Assembly (NCBI RefSeq): GCF_001519075.1 | Contig: NZ_KQ954244.1 | Span: 699,934-763,933 of the forward strand | Direction of reading: 5' to 3' | Source: Novosphingobium fuchskuhlense | Lineage (GTDB): Bacteria > Pseudomonadota > Alphaproteobacteria > Sphingomonadales > Sphingomonadaceae | Length of the DNA stretch: 64,000 bases | In this document: piece after piece, positions 9,167-17,355 of the stretch | How the letters are laid out: each line of letters starts with the position of its first letter | How positions within the stretch are numbered: position 1 is the stretch's first letter | Notes under the pieces: model-generated | Told to the model about the DNA's origin: nothing | The model's input: the letters and a program-made list of their open reading frames with translations, nothing else | The model's database searches: none | Program-made: the position numbers and the translations under genes

Positions 9167-10276
9167 ATGCACGAATCGCTTTTTCGGCCCATACAACTTG
9201 GTGCGATCACTTCGCCTAACCGCATCATCATGGCGCCTTTGACGCGTGGCCGTGCCGGCCCCGATGGCGTGCCGACCGAGATCATGCAGACCTATTATCG
9301 CCAGCGGGCGGATGCGGGGCTCATCATTAGCGAGGCGACCGGTATCAGTCGCGAGGGATCCGGCTGGCCGAGTGCGCCGGGCATCTGGAGCGACGCGCAG
9401 GTCGAAGCATGGAAGCCGGTCACCGAAGCTGTCCACAATGCTGGTGGCCGTATCATCTTGCAGCTCTGGCATATGGGGCGTGTTGTCCATCCTTATTTCC
9501 TTGGCGGTGAGCTTCCCGTTTCGGCTTCGGCGACCCGCGCGCCCGGTCATGCCCATACGCCTGAAGGTCGTATGGAAAATGTGGATGCGCGGCCGCTTCG
9601 CCTCGATGAAATGCCGCGTATCGTCGACGATTACGGCCACGCAGCGGAAAACGCGAAGCGCTCAGGCTTTGACGGTGTGCAGCTGCATGGCGCCAACGGC
9701 TATCTCATCGACCAGTTCTTGCGCAATTCCTCGAACTTGCGCGATGACGACTACGGCGGCTCGCCGGAGAACCGCGTCCGCCTCATGCGTGAAGTTATGG
9801 AACGGCTCGTTGCCATTTGGGGGGCCGACCGGGTCTCCATCCGCCTTTCGCCCAACGGAGAGAGTCAAGGCGTCGACGACAGCGATCCCGCCTCGCTCTA
9901 TAGTGAGGCTGCACGTGTCCTTGAGGCGCTGCAGGTGTCGTTCGTCGAGCTGCGCCAGCCCGGACCGGACGGCACATTCGGCGCGACGACCGTGCCGCCG
10001 CAGGACCATCTGATCCGCGCCCATTATTCGGGACCGCTTGTGCTCAACAGCGACTACACGCCCGAAGGCGCTGCCGCTGACGTCGCGTCTGGCCGCGCAG
10101 ACGCCATCAGCTTCGGCCGTCCGTACATTTCCAATCCCGACCTTGTGGAACGAATTCGCCTCGGTGCCGAGCTTGCCCCCAACGTGGGGGTCCCGCAAAC
10201 GTGGTACTTCCCCGGCGAAGCTGGCTATATCGATTACCCAACCCTTGCCGAGGCGCAGGCCCGCGCGGCGGGATAA
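9167..10276 (+). CDS. Alkene reductase, Old Yellow Enzyme family (NemA-like)
   Basis: An FMN-dependent, NAD(P)H-oxidising TIM-barrel enzyme that reduces activated C=C bonds (N-ethylmaleimide, 2-cyclohexenone, nitro-esters in relatives). The 369-aa protein has the OYE start LFRPIQLGAITSPNRIIMAP, the substrate-binding HGAN at residues 174-177 within VQLHGANGYLIDQFL, and the C-terminal FMN-phosphate region DAISFGRPYISNPDL. The start at 9167 is fixed by AAGGAG at 9153-9158. An in-frame extension to 8843 overlaps the divergent transporter gene and was rejected. The downstream CoA-lyase-like gene follows after 37 bp and is probably cotranscribed. Confidence 0.95.
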   Translation: MHESLFRPIQLGAITSPNRIIMAPLTRGRAGPDGVPTEIMQTYYRQRADAGLIISEATGISREGSGWPSAPGIWSDAQVEAWKPVTEAVHNAGGRIILQLWHMGRVVHPYFLGGELPVSASATRAPGHAHTPEGRMENVDARPLRLDEMPRIVDDYGHAAENAKRSGFDGVQLHGANGYLIDQFLRNSSNLRDDDYGGSPENRVRLMREVMERLVAIWGADRVSIRLSPNGESQGVDDSDPASLYSEAARVLEALQVSFVELRQPGPDGTFGATTVPPQDHLIRAHYSGPLVLNSDYTPEGAAADVASGRADAISFGRPYISNPDLVERIRLGAELAPNVGVPQTWYFPGEAGYIDYPTLAEAQARAAG

Positions 10277-10313
10277 GGCGCTTCCGGACAGGGCGAGGCC
10301 ATAGGAGCAAGAC

Positions 10314-11198
10314 ATGCGTACCATCCCGCGATCCTGGCTCTTCGTGCCCGGCGACAGCGAAAAGAAGCTGCTCAAGACGCCAGAAACGGGTGCCCACGCA
10401 CTGATCGTCGATCTGGAAGATGCGGTGGCGCTTTCCGCCAAGCCTGCTGCACGTCGCCTGACCCGGGATTGGCTGGAAGCGCACAAGCGCCAGATCACGA
10501 TGCGCAAGCAGGCGCGGTGGGTGCGCATCAATGCGGTCGACACGGGTATGTGGCGAGAGGATCTCGCCGCTGTCATGCCCGGTTCTCCTGAAGGTATCGT
10601 GCTGCCAAAGGCGGAAGGGCCCGAGCAGATCCGGCAGGTCGCGGCGGAAATCTACGAACTCGAGCAACGCCACGGCATTCCCAACGGCCATACACGTTTG
10701 TTGCCCCTCGTTAGTGAGACCCCGCGAGCAGCCCTTACCATTACAGCCTATGTGGATGCATCGATGCCTCGCCTTGCCGGACTGACCTGGGGTGCCGAGG
10801 ATCTTTCGGCCGAGCTTGGCGCTTTACGGAAGCGAGATGCCGGCGGCGAATGGACGGATGCCTTCCGCTTTGTCCGGGCCCAGACCTTGCTTGTCGCTCA
10901 CGCGCGCGGCGTTTGGGCGATCGATACACTTTACGCCGATTTCCGTGATGCCGAAGGCACGCGCCGCGCAGCAGAAGCGGCGCGTGCTGACGGATTTGCA
11001 GGCATGCTTGCCATTCATCCGTCACAGGTCCCGTTGATCAACGCTGCATTCACTCCCGGGGAGGCTGAACTCGCTCAGGCGCGGGCGATCATTGAAGCAT
11101 TCGCTGCCAATCCGGGCGTCGGTGCTATTCAACTTGACGGCAGGATGCTTGATCAGCCTCACTTGCGCCAGGCAAAGGCATTGCTCGGTATCGATTGA
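10314..11198 (+). CDS. HpcH/HpaI aldolase / citrate lyase beta family protein (CoA-ester lyase-like)
   Basis: A 294-aa TIM-barrel protein of the CitE-like family. It has the N-terminal RSWLFVPGDSEKKL and VDLEDAV segments that bind the CoA ester and Mg2+, the central LPLVSETPRAAL and WGAEDLSAELGALR segments, and the C-terminal GFAGMLAIHPSQVPLIN. Relatives include citramalyl-CoA, malyl-CoA and methylmalyl-CoA lyases and (3S)-malyl-CoA thioesterase. Without citD/citF neighbours it is not a citrate lyase subunit. An AGGAG-like ribosome site precedes the ATG. The substrate is unresolved; the neighbouring ene-reductase suggests a catabolic context but does not prove it. Confidence 0.88.
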   Translation: MRTIPRSWLFVPGDSEKKLLKTPETGAHALIVDLEDAVALSAKPAARRLTRDWLEAHKRQITMRKQARWVRINAVDTGMWREDLAAVMPGSPEGIVLPKAEGPEQIRQVAAEIYELEQRHGIPNGHTRLLPLVSETPRAALTITAYVDASMPRLAGLTWGAEDLSAELGALRKRDAGGEWTDAFRFVRAQTLLVAHARGVWAIDTLYADFRDAEGTRRAAEAARADGFAGMLAIHPSQVPLINAAFTPGEAELAQARAIIEAFAANPGVGAIQLDGRMLDQPHLRQAKALLGID

Positions 11199-11217
11199 TA
11201 CCGTGCCCTATCAGGGC
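11186..11217. terminator. Paired small hairpins between convergent genes
   Basis: CGGTATC/GATACCG (11186-11192 and 11197-11203) forms a 7-bp stem with a 4-nt loop spanning the CoA-lyase-like stop codon. GCCCT/AGGGC (11205-11209 and 11213-11217) forms a second short stem at the stop of the convergent lipoprotein gene. The position suits a shared terminator; neither has a T-run. Confidence 0.35.
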
Positions 11218-11552
11218 GTCATGGCCTTTGCTGCGTTGGTGGCTGTCGGCCGAGACGTAGATTGCTCACCGGGGATCACATCGGTGGTTGTTTCGGGTTC
11301 CTCGGCAGCTTGCGACTCTAATGTAGCGCTGCTTGCATCGACCTTGGACACAGCGCTGTGCGCGACTGGTGCGAGCGCAGCCTGTGCTCGAGACTGATCG
11401 GTATCGAGCATGGCATCGGTCACGGAACCCGGCAGGACTTCTCCGCCTGCTGTGGAACCAGCCTGTGGCGCAGAAGATTTGCTGCAGCCGTGCAAGAGCA
11501 GCAGCGGTACAAGCACAACAGCGATAAAGATCGACGGAAGCCTGCGTTTCAT
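11211..11552 (-). CDS. Small predicted lipoprotein, unknown function
   Basis: A 113-aa protein with a basic N-terminus, a hydrophobic core ([12 protein letters not shown]) and a lipobox-like LHGC placing the lipidated Cys at residue 23. The remainder is Ala/Ser/Thr-rich, low in structure and without a family I recognise. Its ATG overlaps the lipB stop as ATGA, so it is translationally coupled to lipB. It is not expected to take part in lipoylation. Coding status is supported by the clean signal/lipobox and the coupling, not by homology. Confidence 0.65.
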   Translation of the reverse strand: MKRRLPSIFIAVVLVPLLLLHGCSKSSAPQAGSTAGGEVLPGSVTDAMLDTDQSRAQAALAPVAHSAVSKVDASSATLESQAAEEPETTTDVIPGEQSTSRPTATNAAKAMTP

Positions 11553-12232
11553 GGCATTTCCTTAGTAGCTGGCGCCGCATCAATGCTTGGAGCAAGCCGT
11601 TCGAGGAAGGCTTCGGTCCGTGCGAGCAATGCCCGATCCCATTCCTCTGGTGCAACTGAAATGCCAAGCGCGGCGAGGCTGGTGATGCCGTACTCCTCAA
11701 TCCCGCAGGGAACGATCCCGCCAAAATGGGATAGGTCCGGGGCCAGATTGACCGAAAAGCCATGCATCGTGACCCAGCGGCGGATGCGGATTCCGATCGC
11801 GCCGATCTTCGCTTCCCTTCCGTCGTTTCCGCGCGTCCAGATGCCGACACGCCCCGCAGCTCGCCAAGCCCCTACGCCGAAATCACCGAGAGTATCGATG
11901 ACCCATTCCTCGACCGCATGAACGAAGCCCCGCACGTCACGCGCGCGCTTTCCAAGGTCAAGAATCAGGTAGCCGACCCGTTGCCCTGGACCATGGTAGG
12001 TGTATCGGCCACCTCGGCCGGCTTCGACGACATCAAAGCGCGGATCGAGCAGCTCGTCGGCGGCTGCGCTTGTTCCAGCCGTGTAAACAGGCGGATGTTC
12101 CAGCAACCATATCAGCTCACTGGCCATGCCTTCAGCGATGGCAGTATTGCGGGCCGTCATCGCCGTGAGCGCTTCCCGGTAGGGCACGAGGGCCTCGGCC
12201 TGCCTGATCTCGATCTGATCCGAATTTCGCAT
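11549..12232 (-). CDS. lipB: Lipoyl(octanoyl) transferase
   Basis: Transfers octanoate from octanoyl-ACP to lipoyl domains of 2-oxoacid dehydrogenases and the glycine cleavage H protein. The 227-aa protein has the substrate-pocket motif [16 protein letters not shown] (residues 73-88), the catalytic Lys142 in AKIGAIG and Cys176 in IVPCGI. The C-terminal tail after about residue 205 is longer and Ala-rich. The ATG at 12232 gives a normal-length enzyme; a 69-codon upstream extension has no LipB character. The downstream lipoprotein gene overlaps by 4 bp. lipA is not in the window. Confidence 0.95.
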   Translation of the reverse strand: MRNSDQIEIRQAEALVPYREALTAMTARNTAIAEGMASELIWLLEHPPVYTAGTSAAADELLDPRFDVVEAGRGGRYTYHGPGQRVGYLILDLGKRARDVRGFVHAVEEWVIDTLGDFGVGAWRAAGRVGIWTRGNDGREAKIGAIGIRIRRWVTMHGFSVNLAPDLSHFGGIVPCGIEEYGITSLAALGISVAPEEWDRALLARTEAFLERLAPSIDAAPATKEMP

Positions 12233-12350
12233 TGCGATATGCGCATGAACGCGGAGAGACGCGCTGACAAGGGTCAGGGCATGGACAAGTGCGCTGCCGC
12301 AGGGGGTGCGTATCCATTCCGGTCCTGCTAGGGCTTGCGCCGAAAGGGAC

Positions 12351-13160
12351 ATGACTGCCGTGACGACATTGGACAGCAGTGCCGCTTGGGCCAGCGCAAC
12401 GCGTATGGTGGCCGCCAACCGCGACCTTCTCACGGCCATTGCCGGAGTTTTCTATCTGCTCCCGGGCATTGCGGGCGCCGTGTTCGCACCTGCGCCTACG
12501 ATGACTCCGGGAATGTCCGGGGAGCAGATACTGGCAGTCATGCAGGACTATTACACTACCGCCTTCCCGATGCTGTTTGCGCTTTCGCTGCTGCCCATGG
12601 CCGGCATGCTAACGATGCTCGTTGCCATGCTGGATACAGCGCGACCGACGGTCGAACAGGCAATCAAGCAAAGCCTTCGTGTCCTGCCGACCTATTTTGC
12701 ATCTCAATTGCTTATTGCACTTGCGATTGTCCCTCTTTCTATGGCGCTTGCCAGCGTTTTGGTCCTGTTTCTTCCGGACCGACTTGCCGTGTCGGCGGCA
12801 TTGGGTTTGCTCCTTTATCCGATCATGCGCACGATGCTCGTTGCACCGGTCGTTGCCGGACAGACGATCCGCAATCCAGTTAGGGCTATCCGGGAAAGCG
12901 TTCGCATGACCCAGGGGAATGCGGGACGCATCCTGCTGTTCGTCGGCCTTGCCGGGGTCGTTTTTCTGGTCATCTACGGGCTGTTGATGATGTTCGTCGG
13001 GGTCGTGCTGGTCCTTTTGTTCAAGGGCGAGCCCCAGCGTCTTTTGGGTGAAGCCATGGCAGGCGCTGTGCTGGCCTTTGGCTATACCTATTTCGTGGCC
13101 ATGCTCGCTGCCATTTACAACCAGCTTTCCAGCAATGGATCCGGAGCCGTCTCCTCGTGA
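12351..13160 (+). CDS. Multi-pass membrane protein of unknown function
   Basis: A 269-aa integral membrane protein with about six hydrophobic segments, for example [54 protein letters not shown] and [17 protein letters not shown]. It resembles the membrane-domain proteins annotated as glycerophosphoryl diester phosphodiesterase membrane domain-like, without any catalytic domain. An AAAGGGA stretch precedes the ATG at 12351. Its stop overlaps the GTG start of the MFS gene (GTGA), which indicates an operon, so it may assist or be coregulated with that transporter. No function is assigned. Confidence 0.75.
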   Translation: MTAVTTLDSSAAWASATRMVAANRDLLTAIAGVFYLLPGIAGAVFAPAPTMTPGMSGEQILAVMQDYYTTAFPMLFALSLLPMAGMLTMLVAMLDTARPTVEQAIKQSLRVLPTYFASQLLIALAIVPLSMALASVLVLFLPDRLAVSAALGLLLYPIMRTMLVAPVVAGQTIRNPVRAIRESVRMTQGNAGRILLFVGLAGVVFLVIYGLLMMFVGVVLVLLFKGEPQRLLGEAMAGAVLAFGYTYFVAMLAAIYNQLSSNGSGAVSS

Positions 13161-14503
13161 CGGAAATGGAAGAGACCACTGTCCAACTGCCCCGCAGCCG
13201 AATGGTGCTGCTGTTCATGGTCATGCTTGTTACCGCGGCGGGCAACACGGCTATGCAATCGGTCATGCCATCAATCGGGACGCATTTGCACATCGCCGAT
13301 GTCTGGGTAAGCCTTGCGTATAGCTGGTCGGCGCTGCTCTGGATGCTGCTCGCGCCGTTCTGGGCGCGTCGCTCGGACCGGCGTGGGCGTAAGGCGATGA
13401 TGGCGCTTGGCCTTGTCGGCTTTGCGATTTCATTCGCACTCTGCGGGGCTGCTCTATACGCCGGCTTGAGCGGAGCCGTCAGCGGCCTTACGGCAATTCT
13501 CTTCTTCGCCGCCGCCCGGTCGCTCTATGGGGGTTTCGGTTCGGCGGCACCGCCAGCGGTGCAGGCCTATGTCGCTAGCCGCACAAGCCGGGCAGAACGA
13601 ACGCAAGCCTTGTCGATGGTCTCGTCGAGCTTCGGGCTTGGCACTGTCCTCGGGCCTGCCCTCGCCCCGTTGCTTATCGTACCCGGTCTTGGCCTCATCG
13701 GTCCGTTCGTTGCATTCACGCTCGCGGCTATGGTGGTGCTCGTGCTGTTGCGGCTTCGGCTGCCCGACGACGACCCGCGCTATGCCGGCCGGGGCGAGAT
13801 TCTTGGCGAGCCCATGAGCGCGTCGTCAAGTCCGCGGATGGGCGACGCGGGTCAGGCCTCGAGCGACCACTTCCACGGCGGCGTGGAAACAGATCGTCAT
13901 TCCATCGACTCAAGGGTCGAGAGGCTGCGCTGGCAAGACCCGCGTCTGCGTGCGTGGCTCGCGGCAGGAACTCTCGGCGGACAAGCACAATCGATTCTGC
14001 TCGGTGTTGTCGGGTTCCTCCTACTGGACCGACTGGGATTGAGGCATCAGCCCGATGCCGCTGCCGGGCCGATCGGCCTCGTTTTGATGTGCGGCGCAGT
14101 GGCAACCCTTTTGGCCCAATGGGGCCTTATTCCAATGATGCGGCTGGGACCTCGTACTTCCACGCTATGGGGCATGGGTCTCGTCGCGGTGGGGACGTTG
14201 GGCATGGCAGCTGGCCGGGACCTCCATGCCATCGCTACTGGTTTTGCTATCTGTTCGCTCGGTTTTGGCCTGTTTCGTCCAGGTTTCACATCAGGCGCCA
14301 GCCTTGCCGTTACTCCGGTCGAGCAAGGCCAGTCGGCTGGTATCGTCGCCGCCGTCAACGGCTCGGCCTACATCATCTCTCCGGCCATCGGAGTCTGGCT
14401 CTACAACCATTCGAACTGGCTTGCATGGGGGGTCGTCGAGCTGCTTGCGATTGCCGTGATCCTGATTTGCCTTTTTGGCATGCGGCGCGACGCCGCGGCG
14501 TGA
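13157..14503 (+). CDS. MFS transporter
   Basis: A 448-aa, about 12-TM major facilitator protein. The loop after TM2 carries the MFS signature (FWARRSDRRGRKAM, residues 69-82). A GPALAP element in TM5 (in LGTVLGPALAPLL) is like motif C of drug:H+ antiporters, so it may export a hydrophobic compound. The central cytoplasmic loop (about residues 215-255) is unusually long and polar (SSSPRMGDAGQASSDHFHGG). It starts with GTG overlapping the preceding gene's stop as GTGA. The substrate is unknown. Confidence 0.88.
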   Translation: MTEMEETTVQLPRSRMVLLFMVMLVTAAGNTAMQSVMPSIGTHLHIADVWVSLAYSWSALLWMLLAPFWARRSDRRGRKAMMALGLVGFAISFALCGAALYAGLSGAVSGLTAILFFAAARSLYGGFGSAAPPAVQAYVASRTSRAERTQALSMVSSSFGLGTVLGPALAPLLIVPGLGLIGPFVAFTLAAMVVLVLLRLRLPDDDPRYAGRGEILGEPMSASSSPRMGDAGQASSDHFHGGVETDRHSIDSRVERLRWQDPRLRAWLAAGTLGGQAQSILLGVVGFLLLDRLGLRHQPDAAAGPIGLVLMCGAVATLLAQWGLIPMMRLGPRTSTLWGMGLVAVGTLGMAAGRDLHAIATGFAICSLGFGLFRPGFTSGASLAVTPVEQGQSAGIVAAVNGSAYIISPAIGVWLYNHSNWLAWGVVELLAIAVILICLFGMRRDAAA

Positions 14504-14510
14504 ACAGGCG

Positions 14511-15431
14511 TCAAGGCAGCTCCAGTCGGGAGACAATGCGCGCCGCTGCTGCGTCGTGCAGCCGTACAGAAAGCATGAGGAGAAGATTGAGGGCGATCGA
14601 GAGGTACATGAAGTACCAAAGCGGGCTGCCCGCGATCATTGAGAAACCAAGCAGGATCGCACGCGGATTCGGACCGAGATAGCGCAGCAACTTCAACAAG
14701 GGACGCTGCTCGCGCTGTACTTCTTCACGGATCCGGGCAAGCTGGACCGGGTCCCGCGCTATGGCATTGGTCACGGCGGCATCAATCCGCAGGGCATTCG
14801 GGCTCATACCGGCAGCCAGGCGAAGATAGCCGGCGACAGCCACCCTTAGTAGCCAACCGATCCCCCCTTTGTCCTTGAACAGCGCAGGACCGCTTTTACT
14901 TGCGTTATGGAGCCAGGGCGTTCCGTAGGTCCAATGTTGATAGAACCGCCGCTGCACCTCGACATGGTTTGCCTGCACGATATGGCCGGCCCCGGCAGCC
15001 AGCGTCCAGAACCATGCCCAGCCTGAGCCCAAAGTGCTGGTCAGAACAAATGCCAAAAGAACATAAAGAACGATATGGCTTGTGTAATCGCAGATACCAT
15101 CAACCAATTCGCCTAGGGGACTTGATCGCCCTGTGATACGCGCCAAATCTCCATCCGCGCCATCGACGACATGCCACGACATGTGGAGCATCATGCCAGC
15201 CAGCGCCCAATATGGCCCTGTCGTGTTCGAGTAGACCAGCCCGGCAGCAATAACGAGCAGTCCTCCGGCTATGGAGACCATGTTTGGTGTGATGGGAGTT
15301 GGCGCCAGTGCGCGGGCGAGCTGCCATGCCAGCGGATGGTAGATGTAGTGATTCAGCGAATCCTGCAATTCCCGCGCGCGTACGGGGCGTTTGATCGGCG
15401 TTTTTGCGGGAGCTGGAGGCGAGGATCGCAT
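14511..15431 (-). CDS. CDP-alcohol phosphatidyltransferase family protein
   Basis: A 306-aa membrane enzyme with the complete family signature D-x2-DG-x2-AR-x8-G-x3-D-x3-D: Asp90, Asp93-Gly94, Ala97-Arg98, Gly107, Asp111, Asp115 (VDGADGDLAR ... GELVDGICD). It transfers a phosphoalcohol from a CDP-alcohol to an acceptor alcohol. It is longer than PgsA or PssA because of a polar stretch (about residues 165-245) between TM segments. With ino1 and an IPCT-like gene 7 kb away, CDP-inositol is a plausible donor, giving a phosphoinositol-linked product; phosphatidylglycerol or phosphatidylserine synthesis are alternatives. It starts 15 bp after the nadA stop and may be cotranscribed. Confidence 0.88.
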   Translation of the reverse strand: MRSSPPAPAKTPIKRPVRARELQDSLNHYIYHPLAWQLARALAPTPITPNMVSIAGGLLVIAAGLVYSNTTGPYWALAGMMLHMSWHVVDGADGDLARITGRSSPLGELVDGICDYTSHIVLYVLLAFVLTSTLGSGWAWFWTLAAGAGHIVQANHVEVQRRFYQHWTYGTPWLHNASKSGPALFKDKGGIGWLLRVAVAGYLRLAAGMSPNALRIDAAVTNAIARDPVQLARIREEVQREQRPLLKLLRYLGPNPRAILLGFSMIAGSPLWYFMYLSIALNLLLMLSVRLHDAAAARIVSRLELP

Positions 15432-15446
15432 ACTGTGCGAGAAGTT

Positions 15447-16436
15447 CTATCTGCGCGCGCCGAGATCGCCTTGTCCGATGGTGCTGCTGGCCATCGCCAG
15501 CATCGCATCGAGGCTCCTTTTGGCATTCACACGAAGCGTTTCCTCGATCTCGATCCTGGGTGCGAGGTCCAGCAGCGCCAAGTAGAGCTTCTCAAGCGTA
15601 TTGAGCGCCATATAGGGGCAGATGTTGCAATTGCAGTTCCCGTCGGCGCCTGGCGCGCCGATGAATATCTTCTCAGGCAGCGCAAGCTGCATCTGGTGGA
15701 TGATATGCGGCTCGGTCGCGACGATCAGCGTGTCACCCGGGAACGAACGAGCAAACTGCAGTATCCCGCTCGTCGAACCCACGTATTCTGCGTGTTCCAC
15801 AATATTTGGCGGACATTCCGGATGCGCTGCAACGGGTGCGCCAGGGTGTTGCGCCATCAGCTTGAGCAACTCGGTCTCCGAAAACGCCTCGTGGACGATG
15901 CAGACGCCGGGCCAGAGTAGCATGTCACGTCCGAACTTGCGGTTGAGGTAGCCGCCCAGATGCCGGTCGGGCCCGAAGATGATCTTTTGCTCAGTCGGAA
16001 TCTGGGCAAGAATCGTCTCGGCGCTCGACGAGGTGACGATCACGTCGCTCAACGCTTTAACCTCGGTCGAGCAGTTGATGTACGTAAGCGCGATGTGGTC
16101 AGGGTGCGCCTCTCGAAAGGAGCGAAACTTTTCAGGCGGGCACGAGTCTTCCAGGCTGCAGCCTGCATCCATGTCTGGCAGTACGACAATCTTCTCGGGG
16201 CTCAGGATTTTCGCGGTCTCCGCCATGAACTTTACACCACAGAACGCGATGACGTCTGCATCGGTGGCGGCAGCCTTTCGCGAGAGCTCAAGCGAATCGC
16301 CGACAAAATCGGCAAGATCCTGAAGTTCGGGCTTCTGGTAATAATGCGCAAGGATCACGGCGTTGCGGTCCTTGCGCAGCCTGTCGATCTCTGCGCGAAG
16401 GTCGAGGCCGGAAAGATTTGTGGGCTGGGCAGTCAT
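15447..16436 (-). CDS. nadA: Quinolinate synthase
   Basis: A [4Fe-4S] enzyme condensing iminoaspartate with dihydroxyacetone phosphate to quinolinate in NAD synthesis. The 329-aa length is standard. Conserved cysteines that can supply the cluster appear in AGCSLEDSCPP (Cys93, Cys99), WPGVCIVHE and the C-terminal CNCNICPYM. The N-terminal AVILAHYYQKPELQD and the TYINCS segment are typical. An AGGGGA ribosome site lies upstream of the ATG at 16436; a much longer in-frame extension carries no NadA similarity. nadB and nadC are not in the window; nadD is at 45 kb. Confidence 0.96.
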   Translation of the reverse strand: MTAQPTNLSGLDLRAEIDRLRKDRNAVILAHYYQKPELQDLADFVGDSLELSRKAAATDADVIAFCGVKFMAETAKILSPEKIVVLPDMDAGCSLEDSCPPEKFRSFREAHPDHIALTYINCSTEVKALSDVIVTSSSAETILAQIPTEQKIIFGPDRHLGGYLNRKFGRDMLLWPGVCIVHEAFSETELLKLMAQHPGAPVAAHPECPPNIVEHAEYVGSTSGILQFARSFPGDTLIVATEPHIIHQMQLALPEKIFIGAPGADGNCNCNICPYMALNTLEKLYLALLDLAPRIEIEETLRVNAKRSLDAMLAMASSTIGQGDLGARR

Positions 16437-16492
16437 CGCTCGGAATCCCCTGGTCGGAAGGGAACTTTTGCCCCCATGTCCATCCCGGGCAC

Positions 16493-16663
16493 TTAGGCAG
16501 CGCCAGCGCCGTGAGCAATAGCCTCTGCGTACGCGGCAAAACCTGCGATGCCCGCCTGCGCCGAAATCGAGGCGTGAACCACTATCACCAGCGCCATTCC
16601 GGCTAGGGTTGCCATCGATCGCAAACTTCGAGATATCGCCATGCTTTCGCGTTGAGCTTGCAT
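16493..16663 (-). CDS. Small single-TM protein, unknown
   Basis: A 56-aa frame starting at an ATG with TGAGG at good distance. It has a basic N-terminal segment, then a hydrophobic stretch (MATLAGMALVIVVHASISAQAGIAGFAAYA) and an Ala/Gly-rich end. It sits tightly between the DUF4230 gene (20 bp) and nadA (56 bp), all on the minus strand. Support is the RBS, spacing and TM-like composition only; no family is recognised. Confidence 0.45.
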   Translation of the reverse strand: MQAQRESMAISRSLRSMATLAGMALVIVVHASISAQAGIAGFAAYAEAIAHGAGAA

Positions 16664-16683
16664 TGCTTGCCTCAATATGGGGG

Positions 16684-17355
16684 CTAGGGATTGGAAGGCT
16701 CGCCATCAATTGAAACCGACAGCTTGACGTCGCCAAATCCAGCCATCTGCAATGGGATCGCCAGGTTTTGGCGGATCGCATCTTTTGCGGCCGAGCGAGC
16801 CAAACTAAGCAAGACCGGATTTGCCGCCTGTTCGACGGCAAGCCGTTCAGCTAGCCGCGTGTTGTCGCGTGTCAGCTTGTCCTGCGCAGCACGCGTGATC
16901 CATACGCCTTCGCGCAGATACTGCGCGCGTGCTTCGTCTAGATTAGGTCGCGAAATCTGTAGCGCCGGCAATCGCACGGTGAGCGTCCGGTTCGCCATGT
17001 CCCATCGCATGCGTTCTCGACCGACCTTGCCAAGGTCGATGGCATAGTCGACTCTCGCGGGAATGACAGCGACCTGGCGAGAGGTGACCAAGCCGAAGAG
17101 CCTGCTGTCGTCGCTTGCCACCACTGGTGCCAACTCTGCGCTGAACACGGTCAGCCGGTCCTGCTTGTCGAAAGCGACGAGACTTGTTGCCAGCGGATCG
17201 CCGAACGGAGCCGGGCGCCAGATTTGCCAAGCAAACGCGATCGCGGCGGCTGCGGTCGCTATAAACAGCAGCCACGGCAGCACTACTAAGCGCCAACTCG
17301 CTGGTTCCCTTAACTTTTGCCCCAAGGGTTGTGGGGTTAGGCGATCAGGGTCCAT
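16684..17355 (-). CDS. DUF4230 domain-containing membrane-anchored protein
   Basis: A 223-aa protein with an N-terminal cytoplasmic segment, one TM anchor at about residues 24-44 (VVLPWLLFIATAAAAIAFAW) and a periplasmic domain matching DUF4230 (RQVAVIPARVDYAIDLGKVG ... LTVRLPALQISRPNLDEA). The family is widespread and has no established function. The ATG lies 19 bp inside the end of the MBL-fold gene, so translation is probably coupled. An amphipathic C-terminal half with a possible coiled coil precedes the end. Confidence 0.85.
   Translation of the reverse strand: MDPDRLTPQPLGQKLREPASWRLVVLPWLLFIATAAAAIAFAWQIWRPAPFGDPLATSLVAFDKQDRLTVFSAELAPVVASDDSRLFGLVTSRQVAVIPARVDYAIDLGKVGRERMRWDMANRTLTVRLPALQISRPNLDEARAQYLREGVWITRAAQDKLTRDNTRLAERLAVEQAANPVLLSLARSAAKDAIRQNLAIPLQMAGFGDVKLSVSIDGEPSNP

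Noticed and set aside
9662-10576. Antisense frame across the end of the flavin oxidoreductase and the next gene
   Set aside because: Shadow of two well-supported plus-strand genes.
16437-16841. N-terminal extension of nadA
   Set aside because: It would run through the small membrane ORF and DUF4230 gene, and shows no NadA similarity.
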